From: Asterochloris sp. CNOR1
Taxonomy: Eukaryota; Chlorophyta; Trebouxiophyceae; Trebouxiales; Trebouxiaceae
Length of the DNA stretch: 64,000 nt
Reading direction: 5' to 3'
Assembly (NCBI GenBank): GCA_963969365.1
Contig: OZ017756.1
Span: forward strand, 558,001-622,000
The notes under the pieces were generated by a model. The model made no database searches. It saw nothing but the letters and a program-made list of their open reading frames with translations, and was not told where the DNA came from. Shown one piece after another: positions 1-12,170 of the stretch (positions are counted from its first letter, which is position 1; each line of letters begins with the position of its first letter). The position numbers and the translations under genes were made by a program.

Positions 1-228
1 CTTGAGCACAGGCTGAATGCAGCATATATGCTATTATCCCATATTTGAGTCAGTGCTGACCGCAGGCAGCATTGAGCAAAGAGCCCAGACAGCTTTGTGG
101 GGCACATCTGTCAGACCAATAGTGCATCTGGAGGGTTTACAGCCCTTCACCCTTCCACATGCGCCCTCAATTGCTGTTGAGGATCAAAAACTGTTGGAAG
201 CATGATTGATGGGGGCCGACGTGCTCAC

Positions 229-2749
229 CACTGTAAACTAGTGACAGCGATCGAGAGCGTTCTCCGACAGGGATCCATCTGCAGCGCAGCAAGGTGCTTG
301 TGCATGCTGCTACGGCGCTATGCCAGATTGGCAGACTTGGGGTGCACTGGGTATTGAGGATGCACCAGCTAAGGCTGAGGGCATGGAATCCACACTTCAA
401 TGACATCAGGTCGGCCATAGCTCCCCAGCCGCCCAGCAGGTGGAAGCAACCCTGCAGCCTGTAACCTGATCAGCATGTTGTGCAAGTCTGTCAGACCTAA
501 TGGGTACCGGCCCATGGGGCTTCACAGCCAGCCAGCCAGCATGCACTGACTACACACCTTCCCATCATTCATGACCAGCTGTCCGCTGCGCCATACTCCT
601 GTTGCATGACTAGCATGCATGTAGCACAGCAACTCTGCAAGCTAGCACGCATATTTTGTGCACAGGCAGTGGATCACTGCGAGGGCGCCTCAATCACCTG
701 GATAGCAGATTATTCATGGCTGGCATGGCCACTCCTTCCCCAACGCCCATACAGGCCCGTGCAGCCAGCAGGACAGGCAACCCCATCTTGGCTGCAATGG
801 GGGTCATTGCTGTGGCAATGGACCACCAAATGACGCCAAAGCCCAGGACGCGCTTGCCCCCAAAGCGATCCGCCCACACGCCTCCAGCCACCTGGGTCAA
901 GAGGTAACCCCTGCATAGCAGACAAGACATACTGGCTTAGCTGCAAGCACACAGGCTCACGCTGCTGCACTTCACTTTGGCTCCTGCAGCACGTCATGCA
1001 CCTTTCTTCACCGAAATACAGGACGCACTTGCCCCTGAAGCACTCGCACCCCGCTGGCCAGCTGTGGAGCAGGAGGCCCTGTGCAGGAGACACAGTTGCA
1101 CATAGGGTGGGTGCAAAGAGCGGCTGCAAGGACTTTGGCAGGAACCACATACTGTGAGAAGATTTCAGCAGTGCCTGCACCGAGCAGATGTGGGCCATGC
1201 GCAGAGGAAGCAGCATTGCATCCTTGCTCCCAATGCTTGGTAATGCACATTGGGACGCAGGCTGGCTGAATGAGGGTAACAGCGCCTTGAGCTTCCATTG
1301 CAGCCCGGACTGCACAGCTGCCAGTGGCCGGTCAAGAGCCAGCAAAAGCACAGATAGCCGTCTGCAGGAGTGCCACAGGCAAGGTGTGATGCAGCAGGCC
1401 TAGTCCCAGCTTCAAAGGTTGGCATTGAGGGTTGCCTGCAGCAGTTGCCAGCGCAGGCTGTGCAGGCCGCCTGTAAGTGTACCACATGGGGGGAATGCTG
1501 TAGCAGGTCTGGTCCCAGCCCCGGAGCTGCACACTGCAGGTTGCCTGCAACAGTTGCATGCGCTGCCTGCGCAGGACCAGGACAGAGAGCCTTTGCCAGT
1601 GAGCTCCTCTGCCGTAAGCAGTGCCCAAAGCTCCTCAATGGAAGGATGAATGTACAACGCTCAGAGTCGTACTGCCCCAGCCAGACTTGGCTGCCATGAC
1701 TGTGCTCCCCCTCCGTCAAGGCGAGGAGCGGGGACTCACCAGAAGAAGGATGACTGAACAATGCCTGTGGTGGCAGTGTCCCACCCAAACTCGGCTGCCA
1801 TGGGCATCACGGCAATGCTCATGTTCACACGGTCCATGTTGCACAGCATAAAGGCCACGAAGCACAGCGCCACAATGGTCCACCGGCGCTTCCAGCGGCT
1901 GACGCTTGTGACTGCCTGCAGGGCATAGGAACACTACTGGGTACCGAGCTGTGGCTGCCGCTCAAGAACATGACTTGCAGAGGTTGAAGTGCAGACCACC
2001 CTCGTGCCTACCAGCAGAGATGCAGGTGGTGTGCAGTGCTATTGCAAGTTCCTGCAACACGGCAATGCAGAGCTTCCTGCTGCAGAAACACGTGCCAGAT
2101 GTCAGCCACCACAAAAGCTGTCAGCTGCTGGAGCAACACATCCAGCAGCTGATGCATTGGACTGACAACACCTGTCCTACTGCTTCCTTGGCCTCCTCTG
2201 CTTTGGCAGCAACATCCTGGCCTATGGCTGGGTTTGAGGCCCCATTGCCAGAGTGATCCGCACCAGCACTCTGCAGCAAATGTAAATTGCCTGAGACTGC
2301 TTTGCTGCACAATGGCAGCACAGCTGGGGACATGAGCAACAGAAAAGGCAGCACAACAATGTTGAGGACCATTTTGCCCAGACGGGCGGTCCAATGGCAG
2401 GTCACCCCAGAGGAGCAGCTGAGAAGCAAATCAAGGGCTGCAAGGCAGTCTTTGGAGTCACAGGCAGCACCACCGAGGCCCAGCACGTCAGCCACAAGGG
2501 GCAGCTAGGTGACCTGGAGGTCAGCCAGAGGCCAGCACCTCAACAACTGGCAGCACAGCAGGACTGCAGCACCACAAGCTCTTTGTAATGGGCTGAGCCG
2601 ACGCCTCTGCCACTGCGAGCAGCAAAGCAGGAAGGCACCTGGGAGGGGAAAATGCTGGCATAATCCTCAGCTTCATCGCTGCTGCTGAGGCGCTGCCCCT
2701 CTGCATCTTGCGCTTTGCAGCAGACCCACTGCCGCTGGCGCCGTACGCC
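229..2749 (-). CDS. PHT4/ANTR-type (SLC17) anion/phosphate transporter, 5' part, runs off left edge
   Basis: Four minus-strand exons can be joined in phase: 2749-2639, 1915-1740, 910-698 and 278-229. The gene continues beyond position 1. The 2749 exon is polar and acidic with a basic start, as expected just after a plastid transit peptide. The next exon reads WKRRWTIVALCFVAFMLCNM, then DRVNMSIAVMP; the third reads GYLLTQVAGGVWADRFGGKR and MGVGEGVAMPAMNNLLS; the fourth reads WIPVGERSRSLSLVYSG. These are the family hallmarks of plant ANTR/PHT4 major facilitator proteins, which exchange phosphate or organic anions with Na+ or H+, mostly at plastid membranes. About the first 170 residues of the membrane domain are present, and the remaining helices lie outside the window. 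The first exon with the start codon is unresolved; a candidate is an open stretch near 3019-3205. Family assignment is firm; substrate and membrane are inferred. Confidence 0.9.
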
Positions 2750-3358
2750 CTGAAACAAGGTACGCAGCCAGTCGTGCAATGAACATCATAGTCGGGCGCC
2801 AAGAGCTACAACTAAGAAGTGCAGATAGCTGCAGAGGAGGCTGCATGAAGCCTGACCTTCTGGTGATTTGCAGAACAAGTGCGTCCTGCTTTCAAGCGCC
2901 ACGGCCCCACCGTCGCATGAGCAGAATGGGCGGGATGTGGCACGCTGTGGGGACAGAATGGCCGTCAGTATGAGCAGCAACTGCTCAAATGAGGCTTGTC
3001 AGCTGCTAAGAGGCAGCTCACCGTTGCGCATGGAGTAAGGGGCATCTGCCCCATGCATGCTGGCTAGCTTGGGATTGCTGTGGCACAGCCATCCCTGCTG
3101 AGAGCACCCGGGCAGCGACAGGTGCCATGACCGCTGCAGCGCGGTGCTTTCTAATGCCTCACAGGCCGCTCCTTCAAGCGCGCTGAGCCTGCCGTCTTTC
3201 CCCACTCACTATCTCTTCTGTTAACAGATCCTGATCATGGAACTGACTGCATGGGCAGATGCTGGACATGCACCACGACTTTGTTTAGCAGCAATGCGAG
3301 CCTTGGGCCACAGCTTTGACTTTGACTTAGGGCAGGCATTTGCAACCTCCGTGCAGCC
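2750..3358. promoter_or_regulatory. Divergent promoter region between ANTR and DHQ-SDH, with the unresolved ANTR 5' exon
   Basis: The ANTR transporter reads left and DHQ-SDH reads right from this roughly 600-bp interval, so it should hold both promoters. On the minus strand an open frame at 3205-3019 ends at a good donor (AACG followed by GTGAGC) and may contain the missing ANTR leader, but its phase does not match the next exon directly. No TATA box or other promoter element stands out. Confidence 0.4.
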
Positions 3359-6300
3359 ATGCACAGGTCATCCGTGGGATGCAGTACTGAGCCTTCACTG
3401 CCGGGTCAGCAGCTTGCGGGCCCCTGTCTCTTCATCTGGCGATCTTGCAGCCAGCCTAATCAGGCAACATTCAGGCGATCCTGCAAAAACAGAAAGCGAG
3501 GCCTGGGAAGCGCGGTCGCATTCGCAGCCCAGACTGGGCAGCAGGCTGCTCCTGTCGCTGCTGCCAGCATGCCGGCGCCCAGGAACAGCACCCTGCTGTG
3601 CACATCCATCACAGCTGAGACCATGTCTGGAGCCCTTGCGGAGATTGAGGAAGCGCATGACGCTGGCGCGACAGCCATTGAGCTGCGCCTCGATTTCTTA
3701 CGAGGCTTTGGCGGGGAGGCAGACCTCAAGCGCCTGCTTGATGCCAGCAAGCTGCCAGTCATAGTGACCTGCAGGCCCACATGGGAAGGGTGAGCCTTGT
3801 GGCTTCAAAGACTGCAGCGCGTCATTGGTCCTGCATTGGGTGACATGGCAGTGGTGGACCTCCAAAGCTGGCCTATGGAATGCTGATATGCTTTCTGCAG
3901 CCAGTGTACTCTGGTGACCTTGCTTTCCTCCTTGCTGCACAGGACTTCCTGCACAAGACTGCTCCTTGCCGCTGAAAGTGACATGCTGACACTTCTCTCT
4001 GTCATCTGCAACGGGGCCAGCGCATTGGAGGTGCCTGCAGATGCCCTGGGCTGGATGTGTTGCATGTGGCTGGATTGTGAGATGCTTTGCAGGAGGAAAG
4101 GCGGGCCTGCTGCAGGCTGTTGCTCAGCTCCAAATGCTGTACTACATGCTGCTTTCCATGTGGCACACCCCTGACCCAACTGCTGCTGGTCTTCAGAGGC
4201 AGGTACTCTGGGGGAGAGGGGGAGCGCCTACTTATTCTGCAGCAAGCTGCCCGTCTTGGGGCAGACTATGTTGATGTGGAACTCAAGGTGGCAGGCAGCT
4301 TCTTTGTGGCCTGCATGGGCCCCGATGGCCCCTCCATCAAAGCAGGCAGGTAACCCGGAGGCACAGCTCACGTCCTAGACTTCTTTGAACTTGCCTCTTG
4401 AAGTGATCACGTGCTGCATCCCTGGTCAACCCAGCACCTAACACAAGAGGTTGCCTGGAGACTGCATACACAAGGCAGCAGATTCAGCTGTGCCGTTGGA
4501 TGGCAGCAGGACCAAGGCCGTGGTCCCCAGCTACGTGCCCTCAGCCTGCACCATGCCATGCTGTGCCCTGCAGGTGGCAGCGGGACCAAAGTCATTGTGT
4601 CCAGCCACAATTATGAGAGGACGCCTGAGGACAGCGAACTGCAACACCTCCAGAATGAGATCTTTAATTTTGACGGCACAGCTGTGGGCAAGATCGCCGC
4701 CGTGGCTACAGACATCAGTGACGCTGAGCGCCTGCTGAGCCTGCTGGACTTGCCAGGTGCAGCCCTGTGGGTCGAGGTGCCCCTGCATTTTGTGCAGGGC
4801 CAGATGGCAGCCAAGGCCTCTGATGTCGGTAACACCAAGTGCCCTGCTAGACACTCTAGGCGCAGCTAGGTCATGTGTTGTGTAGGTCTCCTGCAAGCTC
4901 TGCAAGCAAGATCGCTGCCAATTCCACAGACTCTGGCGGCAATGAGCGCCTGCTCAGCCTGCTGAACACATACGGTCAATCTACACCAGCAGGTTGGCGG
5001 ATCGTCGCCTTTGGGCAAAGTCATTGGCGATGCTGAGCGCCTGATCTGTTGTGTGGATGCCCCAGGTGCCTCATTCCAGCTATGCATGCTCCTCGAGGCA
5101 CCTTTTCAGCCAGTCCTCTGTCAGTGGCGTGAGCAGCATGGCAGGTGGCGGGCGGCCCACACTGATTGCACTCTGTAGTCTGGCAGGCGCTGACAGATGC
5201 TGCAGGATTGCCTCTTGCTGGTGTGACATGCCTGCAGTGCATGGCCTGTCCATGAGGCAGGCAGCATTGCTGCTTTCCATGCTGTCCAGTTCCGGTGCTG
5301 CGTCTGGGTTTGGTGCTCAATCCAGTTTGGTTTCGGTGCTCACTTCACTTCTGGTGCTCTCCATGCGCTCACTTGTGCTCATGTGACTGCAGGGCGCCCC
5401 ATGATTGCCCTGGCAATGGGTGAGCGCGGGCAGCTGGCGCGCCTGCTGGCCGCCAAGCGCGGGGGAGTGCTGACCTTTGGCGCCCTGAAAGCTGGCAAAG
5501 AGTCAGCTCCGGGGCAGCCCACCATCCAGCACTTGCGAAAGCTGTACAGGCTGGACCAGCATGGGCCAGACACAAAGGCAAGCTTGATCTCTGCAATGCG
5601 GCCCTGGCCCTAAGCATGTCCAGCTGTGTGCTCGAACCTGGCAGCACACAGTAGGCACGGACGGGGCATCCTGCTTGACTAGTGCGGGCAGTGGCTGCTA
5701 CCTGCAAGCTTGCCACCGCCAAGCCCGTCTTGTAGCCTAGGCATTCTGCAAAACTGGTGCGTGTGTGGCTGCAGCCAGATCAGGGGCTCATCACGTGGCC
5801 TCAAGCTGCATGTTGACCAGCTTTGCTCCTTCAAGCTTGCTGCAGCCTGCCTGATTTGCATGCTGTCTTGTGTGCACGCCACGCTGCGAGTGGTGGCTGC
5901 ACAAGCAGGTACCCTCTCTTGAGCTTGTTTAGCTGGGCCGCTCTGAGAGTGGAAGCTGCTGCTGCTGTCCCCCAGTCTGACTGGAGAACAATCTAGGGGC
6001 AATCCTGTCATGCAGGTCCTGGGAGACACAGTGGGCCACAACCCAGCTGAGACTGATGCTGTGCCTGTGTCGCATTTGACATGCCCTGCAGCAGATTGCT
6101 AGCACTATGTGGGAGACAGCAGCCCATAGCCCCAGCGCTGCATTGAGACAGTTGCTGTGGCTCTCGTCGCTAACAGGCCCGACCTGCTGCTGCAGTTCTT
6201 CGGCATCATAGGGAACCCAGTGGGCCACAGCCTTAGCCCTCTTCTGCACAACTCAGCCTTTTCCACGGCTGGCCTGGACTGCTGCTATGTTCCCCTGCTG

Positions 6301-8923
6301 GTCGATGACGCCAAGCACTTCCTGGCGGGGCAGGGGCACCAGTTTGCAGGCTTCAGTGTGACCATCCCTCACAAGGTGTGTAGCAGGGCAGTCATAGAGC
6401 TGCCTCAGGCCAATCTGGCCATGCTGATACTGGCACCTTGCAAGCCTGCATTCGCCTGAACAGTGCCGCATGCACTTGATGACAAGCTGCACGCTCAGTG
6501 GCGCAACCTGAAAGCCGCGAGCATGTGCTTGGCGGCGAGCCTGTCATGGAGGGCTATCTTCGTGACAAGGCAGGGGTGCTGCCTTGCCTGAAGGCAGCAT
6601 TGCCACAGTCAGCACATCATGCAGCACCAGTGGCTCAAGGCCTCAGCTCATGTAGGCTGCATGTGCAGAAGCAATGCAGGGTGCACATGTGAATGCGAAC
6701 GGCAGCGCTGAATGCAGCAGCTGACGAGGTGAACCCTGTGGAGGAGCAGGTCTGCTCAGTCCTTGTGTTGATGACTGCGCAGATGGGCTGTGGGCCTGCC
6801 TGCAGCACCAGCAATCACCGATCTGCAGGTGGTGGTTCTGACAGCCCTTTGCTGCTTGCATCGTCTGTAATCTACCTGCAGGGTACGTTGGCTGGAGGCG
6901 CCCACACCGTGTAACTTATGGTAATCCCCGCAGCTCTCATGCTAGTCCCCCTGCCGTGGGAGCTGGTGCCTGCGGCAGCTGTTTGTGCTGGTTGCACCAC
7001 AACAGTGATCAGGAGTGCAGCATCAAGGGAAGAGTGCTTCCCCTGCCTGCAGATCGCAGCAATGGAGGCAGCAGACGAGGTGGACCCTGTCGCGCAGCAG
7101 ATTGGCGCAGTCAACACGCTTGTGCGCCAGCCCGACGGTCGCCTCAAGGGGTTCAACACCGACTGGAGCGCCGCCATCTCGGCCATAGAGGCTGGTTTGA
7201 GGGAACGCAGCACTCACAGCAATCAAGTCGGTGAGGCAGCACGACCTATGGGAATGGAGGGGTTGTTGGGGTCTTTGGTATGCTCACTACAGGGCTCACA
7301 TTGCCCAGACGAACCAGAGCAGACTTGATCCGCTGGGGTGCCAGTGCAGGTGTCTGCTGCATACTTGATTTTGGCTGCTACGCTGGGTCAGGTTGTCACC
7401 CTGCAGCGTGCTAGACGCACAGAGGCAGGCTGGCCGCAGTGTTGCGGCCCAGGCCACGTGCAGCACAGCACATGCAGCTTGAGCGCAGCTCCAGACCCCC
7501 TGTCTGCAGTTTGTGAGCGGAGTGTGGGGTGTCTGCTGTGTGCAGGGTTTTGGCTGCTACAGGGAACTTCTGTGGCATGTCAGGCGTCCTGGCAGGCAGG
7601 CTGTGTGGGTGTGCTGTGCTGAGGCGGCGTCTGAATGCAGGACACCCAGACACGGTGTGGAGCGCAACATTGAGCAATCCATATGTGCCTGCCTGCAGGG
7701 CCCTCAGGCCGGCAGGCACCTGCCCACAGCGCAACAGAGCAGCCAGCCGGCGCAGCCTCGCAGGTTGAGTCCCCTCTCAAGGGCAAGACTGTTGTGATCA
7801 TAGGGGCCGGCGGCGCTGGCAGGGCTCTGGTCTTTGGAGCAGCACATGCTGGCGCTCACGTCATCATTGCCAACAGGTGCAGAGCCGTGCAGTGCTGCGC
7901 AGCCGCTTTGCACCGACGTGGGGGACCAGATCGCATCCCACTGCTCACACGGGGTCGCCCTCACATGCGTGCGTGTTGGGCCAACCAATGAGTGGTTCTG
8001 GTTTGATTGTGCCGGGGATGGCACTGTGTGTTTGTGTGAAGCGAGTGTTTCTTTAGCGTGGCATTCTCGGTGCTGTCCGGCATTCTGGTGCACAGTCTTG
8101 AGGTACGGGTATCCGCAACATGCACAGGGTATTGGGAAGTGCGTTTGACTGACGTGGACTTCCCTGGTTGCCCTGTGCAGGAGTCGGCAGAAAGCTGAAC
8201 ACTTGGCGGCGGCCGCAGAGGGGCGGGCACAAGTGGCCGATCTGCAGGCCTTGCTATCAGGTGGGCATGGTTGCGGTGTGGCGCAGCACTTGTGAGACAT
8301 GTGACAAGCCCTTGTGCTCGCGTGCTATGGCCTCCATCCCATACATCTGGAGCATGACATACGTAAGTTGGCCTGGAGGGCAGGTTTGCATCCAGCATGT
8401 TTTTTCTTTCACTTCCCCGCTGACATAGAAGGCTTCAGAGTGGCATGGTCAGCCTGTTCTACCGATGCCTGCAGGCCAGGTGCAGGGACATGTCCTGGTG
8501 AACACGACCTCCATTGGGATGCACCCTGACGAGGGGCGGTCGCCCATGGGTTTGGCAGACCTAAGCAGTTTCGAGGTCGTCTTTGATGCAGTCTACGTGC
8601 CCATGGAGACTCAGCTGCTCAAGGTGACTTGCTGTCGTGGCCAACTGCTTGACTGTGCTCTGCTTGCAGCATGTGCTGCTTGATGCAGCGAGCATGAACG
8701 CCGTGTTCCTGCTGCAGCTCAAAGAACAGTGCAGTGGCAGGAACCTGACAAGTGCCTGCATCACTTCATGCAGGCAGCCAAGCAAGCTGGCTGCACAGTC
8801 GTAAATGGCCTGGAGATGTTTGTGGGACAGGCCATGCAGCAGTTTGAGCTGTTCACCGGGCAGCCAGCTCCTGCAGATCTGATGCATGAGGTTGCTCTAA
8901 GAGCCCTCTCAAACAAATCTTGA
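3359..8923 (+). CDS. DHQ-SDH: Bifunctional 3-dehydroquinate dehydratase / shikimate dehydrogenase
   Basis: This is a complete ten-exon model of 619 aa: 3359-3789, 4197-4349, 4581-4756, 5393-5577, 6196-6375, 7053-7230, 7699-7876, 8181-8260, 8475-8623, 8774-8923, with all phases matching. Residues 1 to about 75 look like a plastid transit peptide. The dehydratase half has ELRLDFLRGF, RPTWEGG, GADYVDVELKVA, VIVSSHNY (Schiff-base region neighbourhood) and APGQPT. The dehydrogenase half starts at FFGIIGNPVGHSLSPLLHN and has SVTIPHK, GAVNTLV, GFNTDW, the NADP-binding loop IIGAGGAGRAL, NTTSIGM and a C-terminal GLEMFVGQA. It catalyses the third and fourth steps of the shikimate pathway (dehydroquinate to shikimate) in the plastid, and the fusion is the plant arrangement. 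Intron 4 has a GC donor at 5578. Introns 3, 4 and 5 hold degenerate copies of neighbouring exon sequence. The ATG at 3359 is the first in the open frame. Confidence 0.96.
4906..5070 (+). repeat. Two degenerate copies of the end of DHQ-SDH exon 3 inside intron 3
   Basis: Exon 3 contains KIAAVATDIS followed by DAERLLSLLDLPG and the donor at 4757. The intron segment 4906-4967 still reads KIAANSTDSGGNERLLSLLN at a 218-bp shift. A second, weaker copy at 5012-5070 retains the DAERL core and a CCAGGTGC donor-like end. Neither copy is needed for the protein. Confidence 0.8.
6695..6760 (+). repeat. Degenerate copy of the start of DHQ-SDH exon 6 inside intron 5
   Basis: The functional exon begins at 7053 with AAMEAADEVDPVAQQIGAV. 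The intron piece here reads LNAAADEVNPVEEQVCSV in the same alignment, about 355 bp upstream. The match is clear at DNA level but frame and acceptor have decayed. A fainter echo of the exon 5 start (GTGGGCCACA) lies near 6037. Confidence 0.75.
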
Positions 8924-9240
8924 ATTGAAGAGCAAGTGCTCAGGAAAAGGGGGTGTTACCACTGAACTTCATACTCTTTCATTCGAGCACTGTTAGTTGC
9001 TGGCAAAACATCAAGGCAGAGACTGCCTGCTACCACTTGTGTGTGGGGGCTGACCATCAATCCAGAGGAGGCGGGTCAAGAGTTGCTCGGCCTCAACTTG
9101 GTTGCAGCGGCACCTTAGCTGCACCGTCTGATGCATGTCACTGGCAACTTCAGAGCATCCGCCAGGGCAGCAGCCCATACTTGAGGTCTCCCACAATTAA
9201 ATCTTGTTGCCACATATGCGCCCCCTCCCGTCTCATCCTC
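8924..9240. other. Intergenic stretch: DHQ-SDH 3' UTR and U2 upstream region
   Basis: No coding sequence is visible. The left part should be the DHQ-SDH 3' UTR. The right part is the U2 promoter; TCTCCCACAATTAA at about 9187-9200 faintly resembles the plant upstream sequence element of snRNA genes (RTCCCACATCG), but this is a weak match. Confidence 0.35.
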
Positions 9241-9430
9241 ATACCTTTCTCGGCCTTTTGGCTAAGATCAAGTGTAGTATCTGTTCTATGAAGTTTGATC
9301 GCTTCAACAAGTCTCAATGAGACTTTAACGATCATCTTAATTTCTCTGGGGGGTGCTCGCCATCACCTGGCTTGCCAGGCGGCAGCACATGCGTGGGCTG
9401 GGGCTCACACTCCACCCCAGCACGCGCACC
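9241..9430 (+). ncRNA. U2: U2 spliceosomal RNA (diverged 3' half)
   Basis: The first 47 nt are almost the universal U2 5' end: stem-loop I with CTCGGCCTTTTGGCTAAGAT, then the branch-site recognition sequence GTAGTA at 9274-9279 and TATCTGTTCT. Next come a IIa-like hairpin (TGAAG/CTTCA) and a IIb-like hairpin (AAGTCTC/GAGACTT). The Sm-like site is AATTTCTCTGG near 9339, interrupted by cytosines. The 3' half folds into two GC-rich hairpins: III (GTGCT...AGCAC) and IV (GCGTGGGCTGGGG paired with CCCCAGCACGC). U2 pairs with the intron branch point in the spliceosome. The 5' half is unmistakable. The 3' end position is estimated from the last hairpin, and whether this copy is the main expressed gene or a variant cannot be told from one locus. 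Confidence 0.92.
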
Positions 9431-10764
9431 CTTTTCTCACTACCATCTTAACACCTTTCCTCCATTCAAACCAAACCAAATCACAGATGTGTCTCTTGAC
9501 TCCAGGCTGTTGTTGTAGAGGGTACGCTGGCATCCCCTCATGGAGTGAGCCCTTCAGCAACAAGAGCAGCAGTGCTGCGGGCTCAAAGCTGAGCACACCA
9601 GTCAACATGCCGGCACCTGTCCATAGCAATCCTGGCACACTTGCGCAGTTGGCACCCAGATCAGCCATGGCATGTGCAAGAACACCAGGCTGCACAGGGG
9701 AGCAGCAGCCTTTCACAGGTACCAGGTGCCAGATGAGCTCTGCTCTGCACTTGATAGGGGCACCTACTGACCAGCAGCACCGCATCCACAGCCGTAGGCA
9801 ACTGTTGCCACTGCCCAAGCCTGCGAGGGACACAAATTGCTGCCAAAGGTAGTTTAGCGTCCATTGCGTTGTGGTCAGTTGCAGATGATTTGGCCGCATT
9901 ACCACAGCAAGCAGGATGATGGTGGCATGAAAGGTGAAGCGGGACACGCTGTGCACACAGACATGCTGGCAGAGGAGGATGGGAAGTTGTGCAGATGCAA
10001 TGTCAGGCAGCATCACTGTTGATATCTGTTGGCGGATCACATTTGGTGGGGCCAGACCAGACTGAGTGAGATGCAGGTTGATGCTCTTGGTGCTGAATGG
10101 CCACTCCAGGGCTGGCATGCATACAGCAGGGGGGCCTGCCTACAGCTGCAGTTGGCACTTAGGCAACCTGTCAAACATGAGGCCCATACTTGAGGACCCC
10201 TGCTGCGTCCGGACAAGCACAATAGATCTCAAGCTGACCCTGAATAGCTTATCGCAGCGTGGCCAAGACAGAGGCTCACCAATGCTTCGCCTTTTACTAA
10301 GCATTGCAGTGTCTTGACCACACTCAGCTGCATCAACCCAATTTTTAATGGCCCTCGTGGCCTCTCCACTTTCATCCAACCAATTCACCCCTGCCCTGCT
10401 GCCACTTGAAACACCCTTGGTCCACATGAAGATGTGCATTTCCGGGTAACCCTTTCTGTGAGCCAAACAGGGGAAGAACAGCAGCCTGTTTCAATGCAGC
10501 ACAATTTGTGCAGTGCTCAGTAAGTACATGCTGGAGCCAGACAGATTTCTGTTCGAGTACAGTTCAGCAGCAACATGCACAGGTGCAGCAGGACATAGTT
10601 GTACAGTTCCATTGGCAGATACATGCAGGCGCTGAATAAGGGGATGGCAGGGGACGCAAGACCAGGGCAGAGGACTCAGTGTCCTGCACAGCACCTGGTG
10701 ACGCATGAGCTGAGGCTGCTTCCACCATCCACACAGCACAGCACGCCCACGTAGAGGCCTACTC
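9431..10764. other. Unassigned region with possible minus-strand coding pieces
   Basis: On the minus strand an open frame from about 10466 contains MHIFMWTKGVSSGSRAG and AIKNWVDAAECGQDTAML, and ends at a good donor (GCATTG then GTGAGC, about 10280). A following piece near 10245-10165 reads SIVLVRTQQGSSSMGLMFDR. A 237-codon minus frame spans 10118-9405 but runs into the U2 gene. I recognise no family and could not build a complete model. Composition is slightly AT-richer than the flanking genes. Confidence 0.25.
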
Positions 10765-11014
10765 TCAATCCTCGCCACCCACACCCAGGAAGACGGCTAG
10801 GCCCTCACGCTGGGACTCGGCAGAACCTGAGGGGGCCATTCTGTATGCCTTCAATACGGCCTGTGTATGTGCAGGTGACAGCTGCAGCAGCTTCCTCCTG
10901 GTCAAGCCTTCAGGCCAGGCTGCAGGGGTCACCCCGTTCTGGTCAGGCAGCGGCATCAGCTGCTCGTCCAGCTCAGTCAAAAAGTTGTGCATCTTGGCCT
11001 GTGCCAGTCTCGCC
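10765..11014 (-). CDS. Last exon of an unidentified minus-strand gene
   Basis: After an acceptor (TTACAG at 11015-11020) the frame reads ARLAQAKMHNFLTELDEQLM, then PLPDQNGVTPAAW and LLQLSPAHTQAVLKAYRM, and stops at 10765 after GVGGED. Length, codon choice and a good acceptor support a genuine C-terminal exon entered in phase 2. The upstream exons could not be placed: open minus-strand stretches at 11600-11900 and 12075-12390 are candidates but do not join in phase with confidence. The protein family is unknown to me. Confidence 0.4.
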
Positions 11015-12170
11015 CTGTAAGCAGCGTGCTCTGGTCACATTGCATCAGCAGATGCTGAGAACGGTTGCCAAGAACAGCAAGTGCCAGGTCTCAGCAACAC
11101 ACACAATCTCGCACATGTGAGCCTGATCTATGCTGTCCAGCTTGGGGCAGGCCATCTGGTCACGCAGGACCGGTCACCAAAGGAGGACCAAAAAAAATAC
11201 CCCTGATGCTGTAGGTCAGTCTTCAAGCCACTGCATAAATGCACATCAGCATGCAGGTCCATCACGAGCAGCTGCAGGATGTATACAGAGCCAGCATCGA
11301 TCAGACTCTCAGCAATACACAGGCAGACTTCGTGGCAGGGAGCAGCGAGTAAGGCTGCCGGCCCCCACTGTGCATGATCTGTGGCTCGTGCTTTGCTTGG
11401 CCTGTGGTTGATGAACCCCGGGACCTTTGGGGGAGCAAGCTTGGAGAGACATGCGTCCTTAATTCTTTAAAGGAAGAGAGAGGCTGCTCCCCAGCTGCCG
11501 TACCTCCCTCTGCATGGCTGGCCCTACACTCAAGCAACTGCGCTATGCATCCAGCCTCCATGCCTGGTTGCCGCTGGCAGCTGTGCACGCTGCTGGTGCC
11601 ACCCTGGCTGTCTGCTGCGCCTCAGGGGGGTCCTGGGGCCGCCTTGCCAGCCAGAGCCTGTCCAGTTTCCACCTGCACAGCATCAGAAGCAGCTGCCACT
11701 GCTCGGCATGCTGCAGTACAGAGCAGCAGGCGCTGCGCCTGGGGCACAGGGAAGCTGGGCAGGCCAGCCAAACTGTGGGCCTGCCCAGCAGCAGCGCCTG
11801 CTGCACCTGCCAGCGTTGAATGGCGGTGGGGCCCGCCAGCTGCCTCACCCAGGCGAGCCAGCCGCCCGCCTGCTCCGTAGCGCCTGGCTGGGAAGGTCAG
11901 TAACATGCACCAGCTTTGGCTTGGTCACAGCAGAAGCACTCAAAACCACCTGCAGCCAGGTCAGCCGGCGTGCTCCACCAGGAAGAACCCCAGTGCTCCA
12001 CACCACTTGCATCGCAAGCCCACATTCTTGTGAAATATTGCTGGAGGGGCCTGTGTTTCTGAGCAGGGTCCATGTCAGGCGAGCTTGTGAGCAGCTGCTC
12101 CACAGTTGTTGCAAATCCGCCCTGGCCGCAGCAGGACATGCAGGCTGGCTACCGGCAGCAGCACCATGCA

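Noticed and set aside
9405-10118. 237-codon open frame on the minus strand overlapping the U2 3' end
   Set aside because: It has no recognised domain, overlaps a structured RNA gene and probably contains splice sites; long chance frames are common in this GC-rich DNA.
11543-11848. Long minus-strand frame rich in Arg, Leu and Ala
   Set aside because: Equally long frames exist in the other five readings of the same GC-rich stretch; no motif or phase-compatible neighbour was found.
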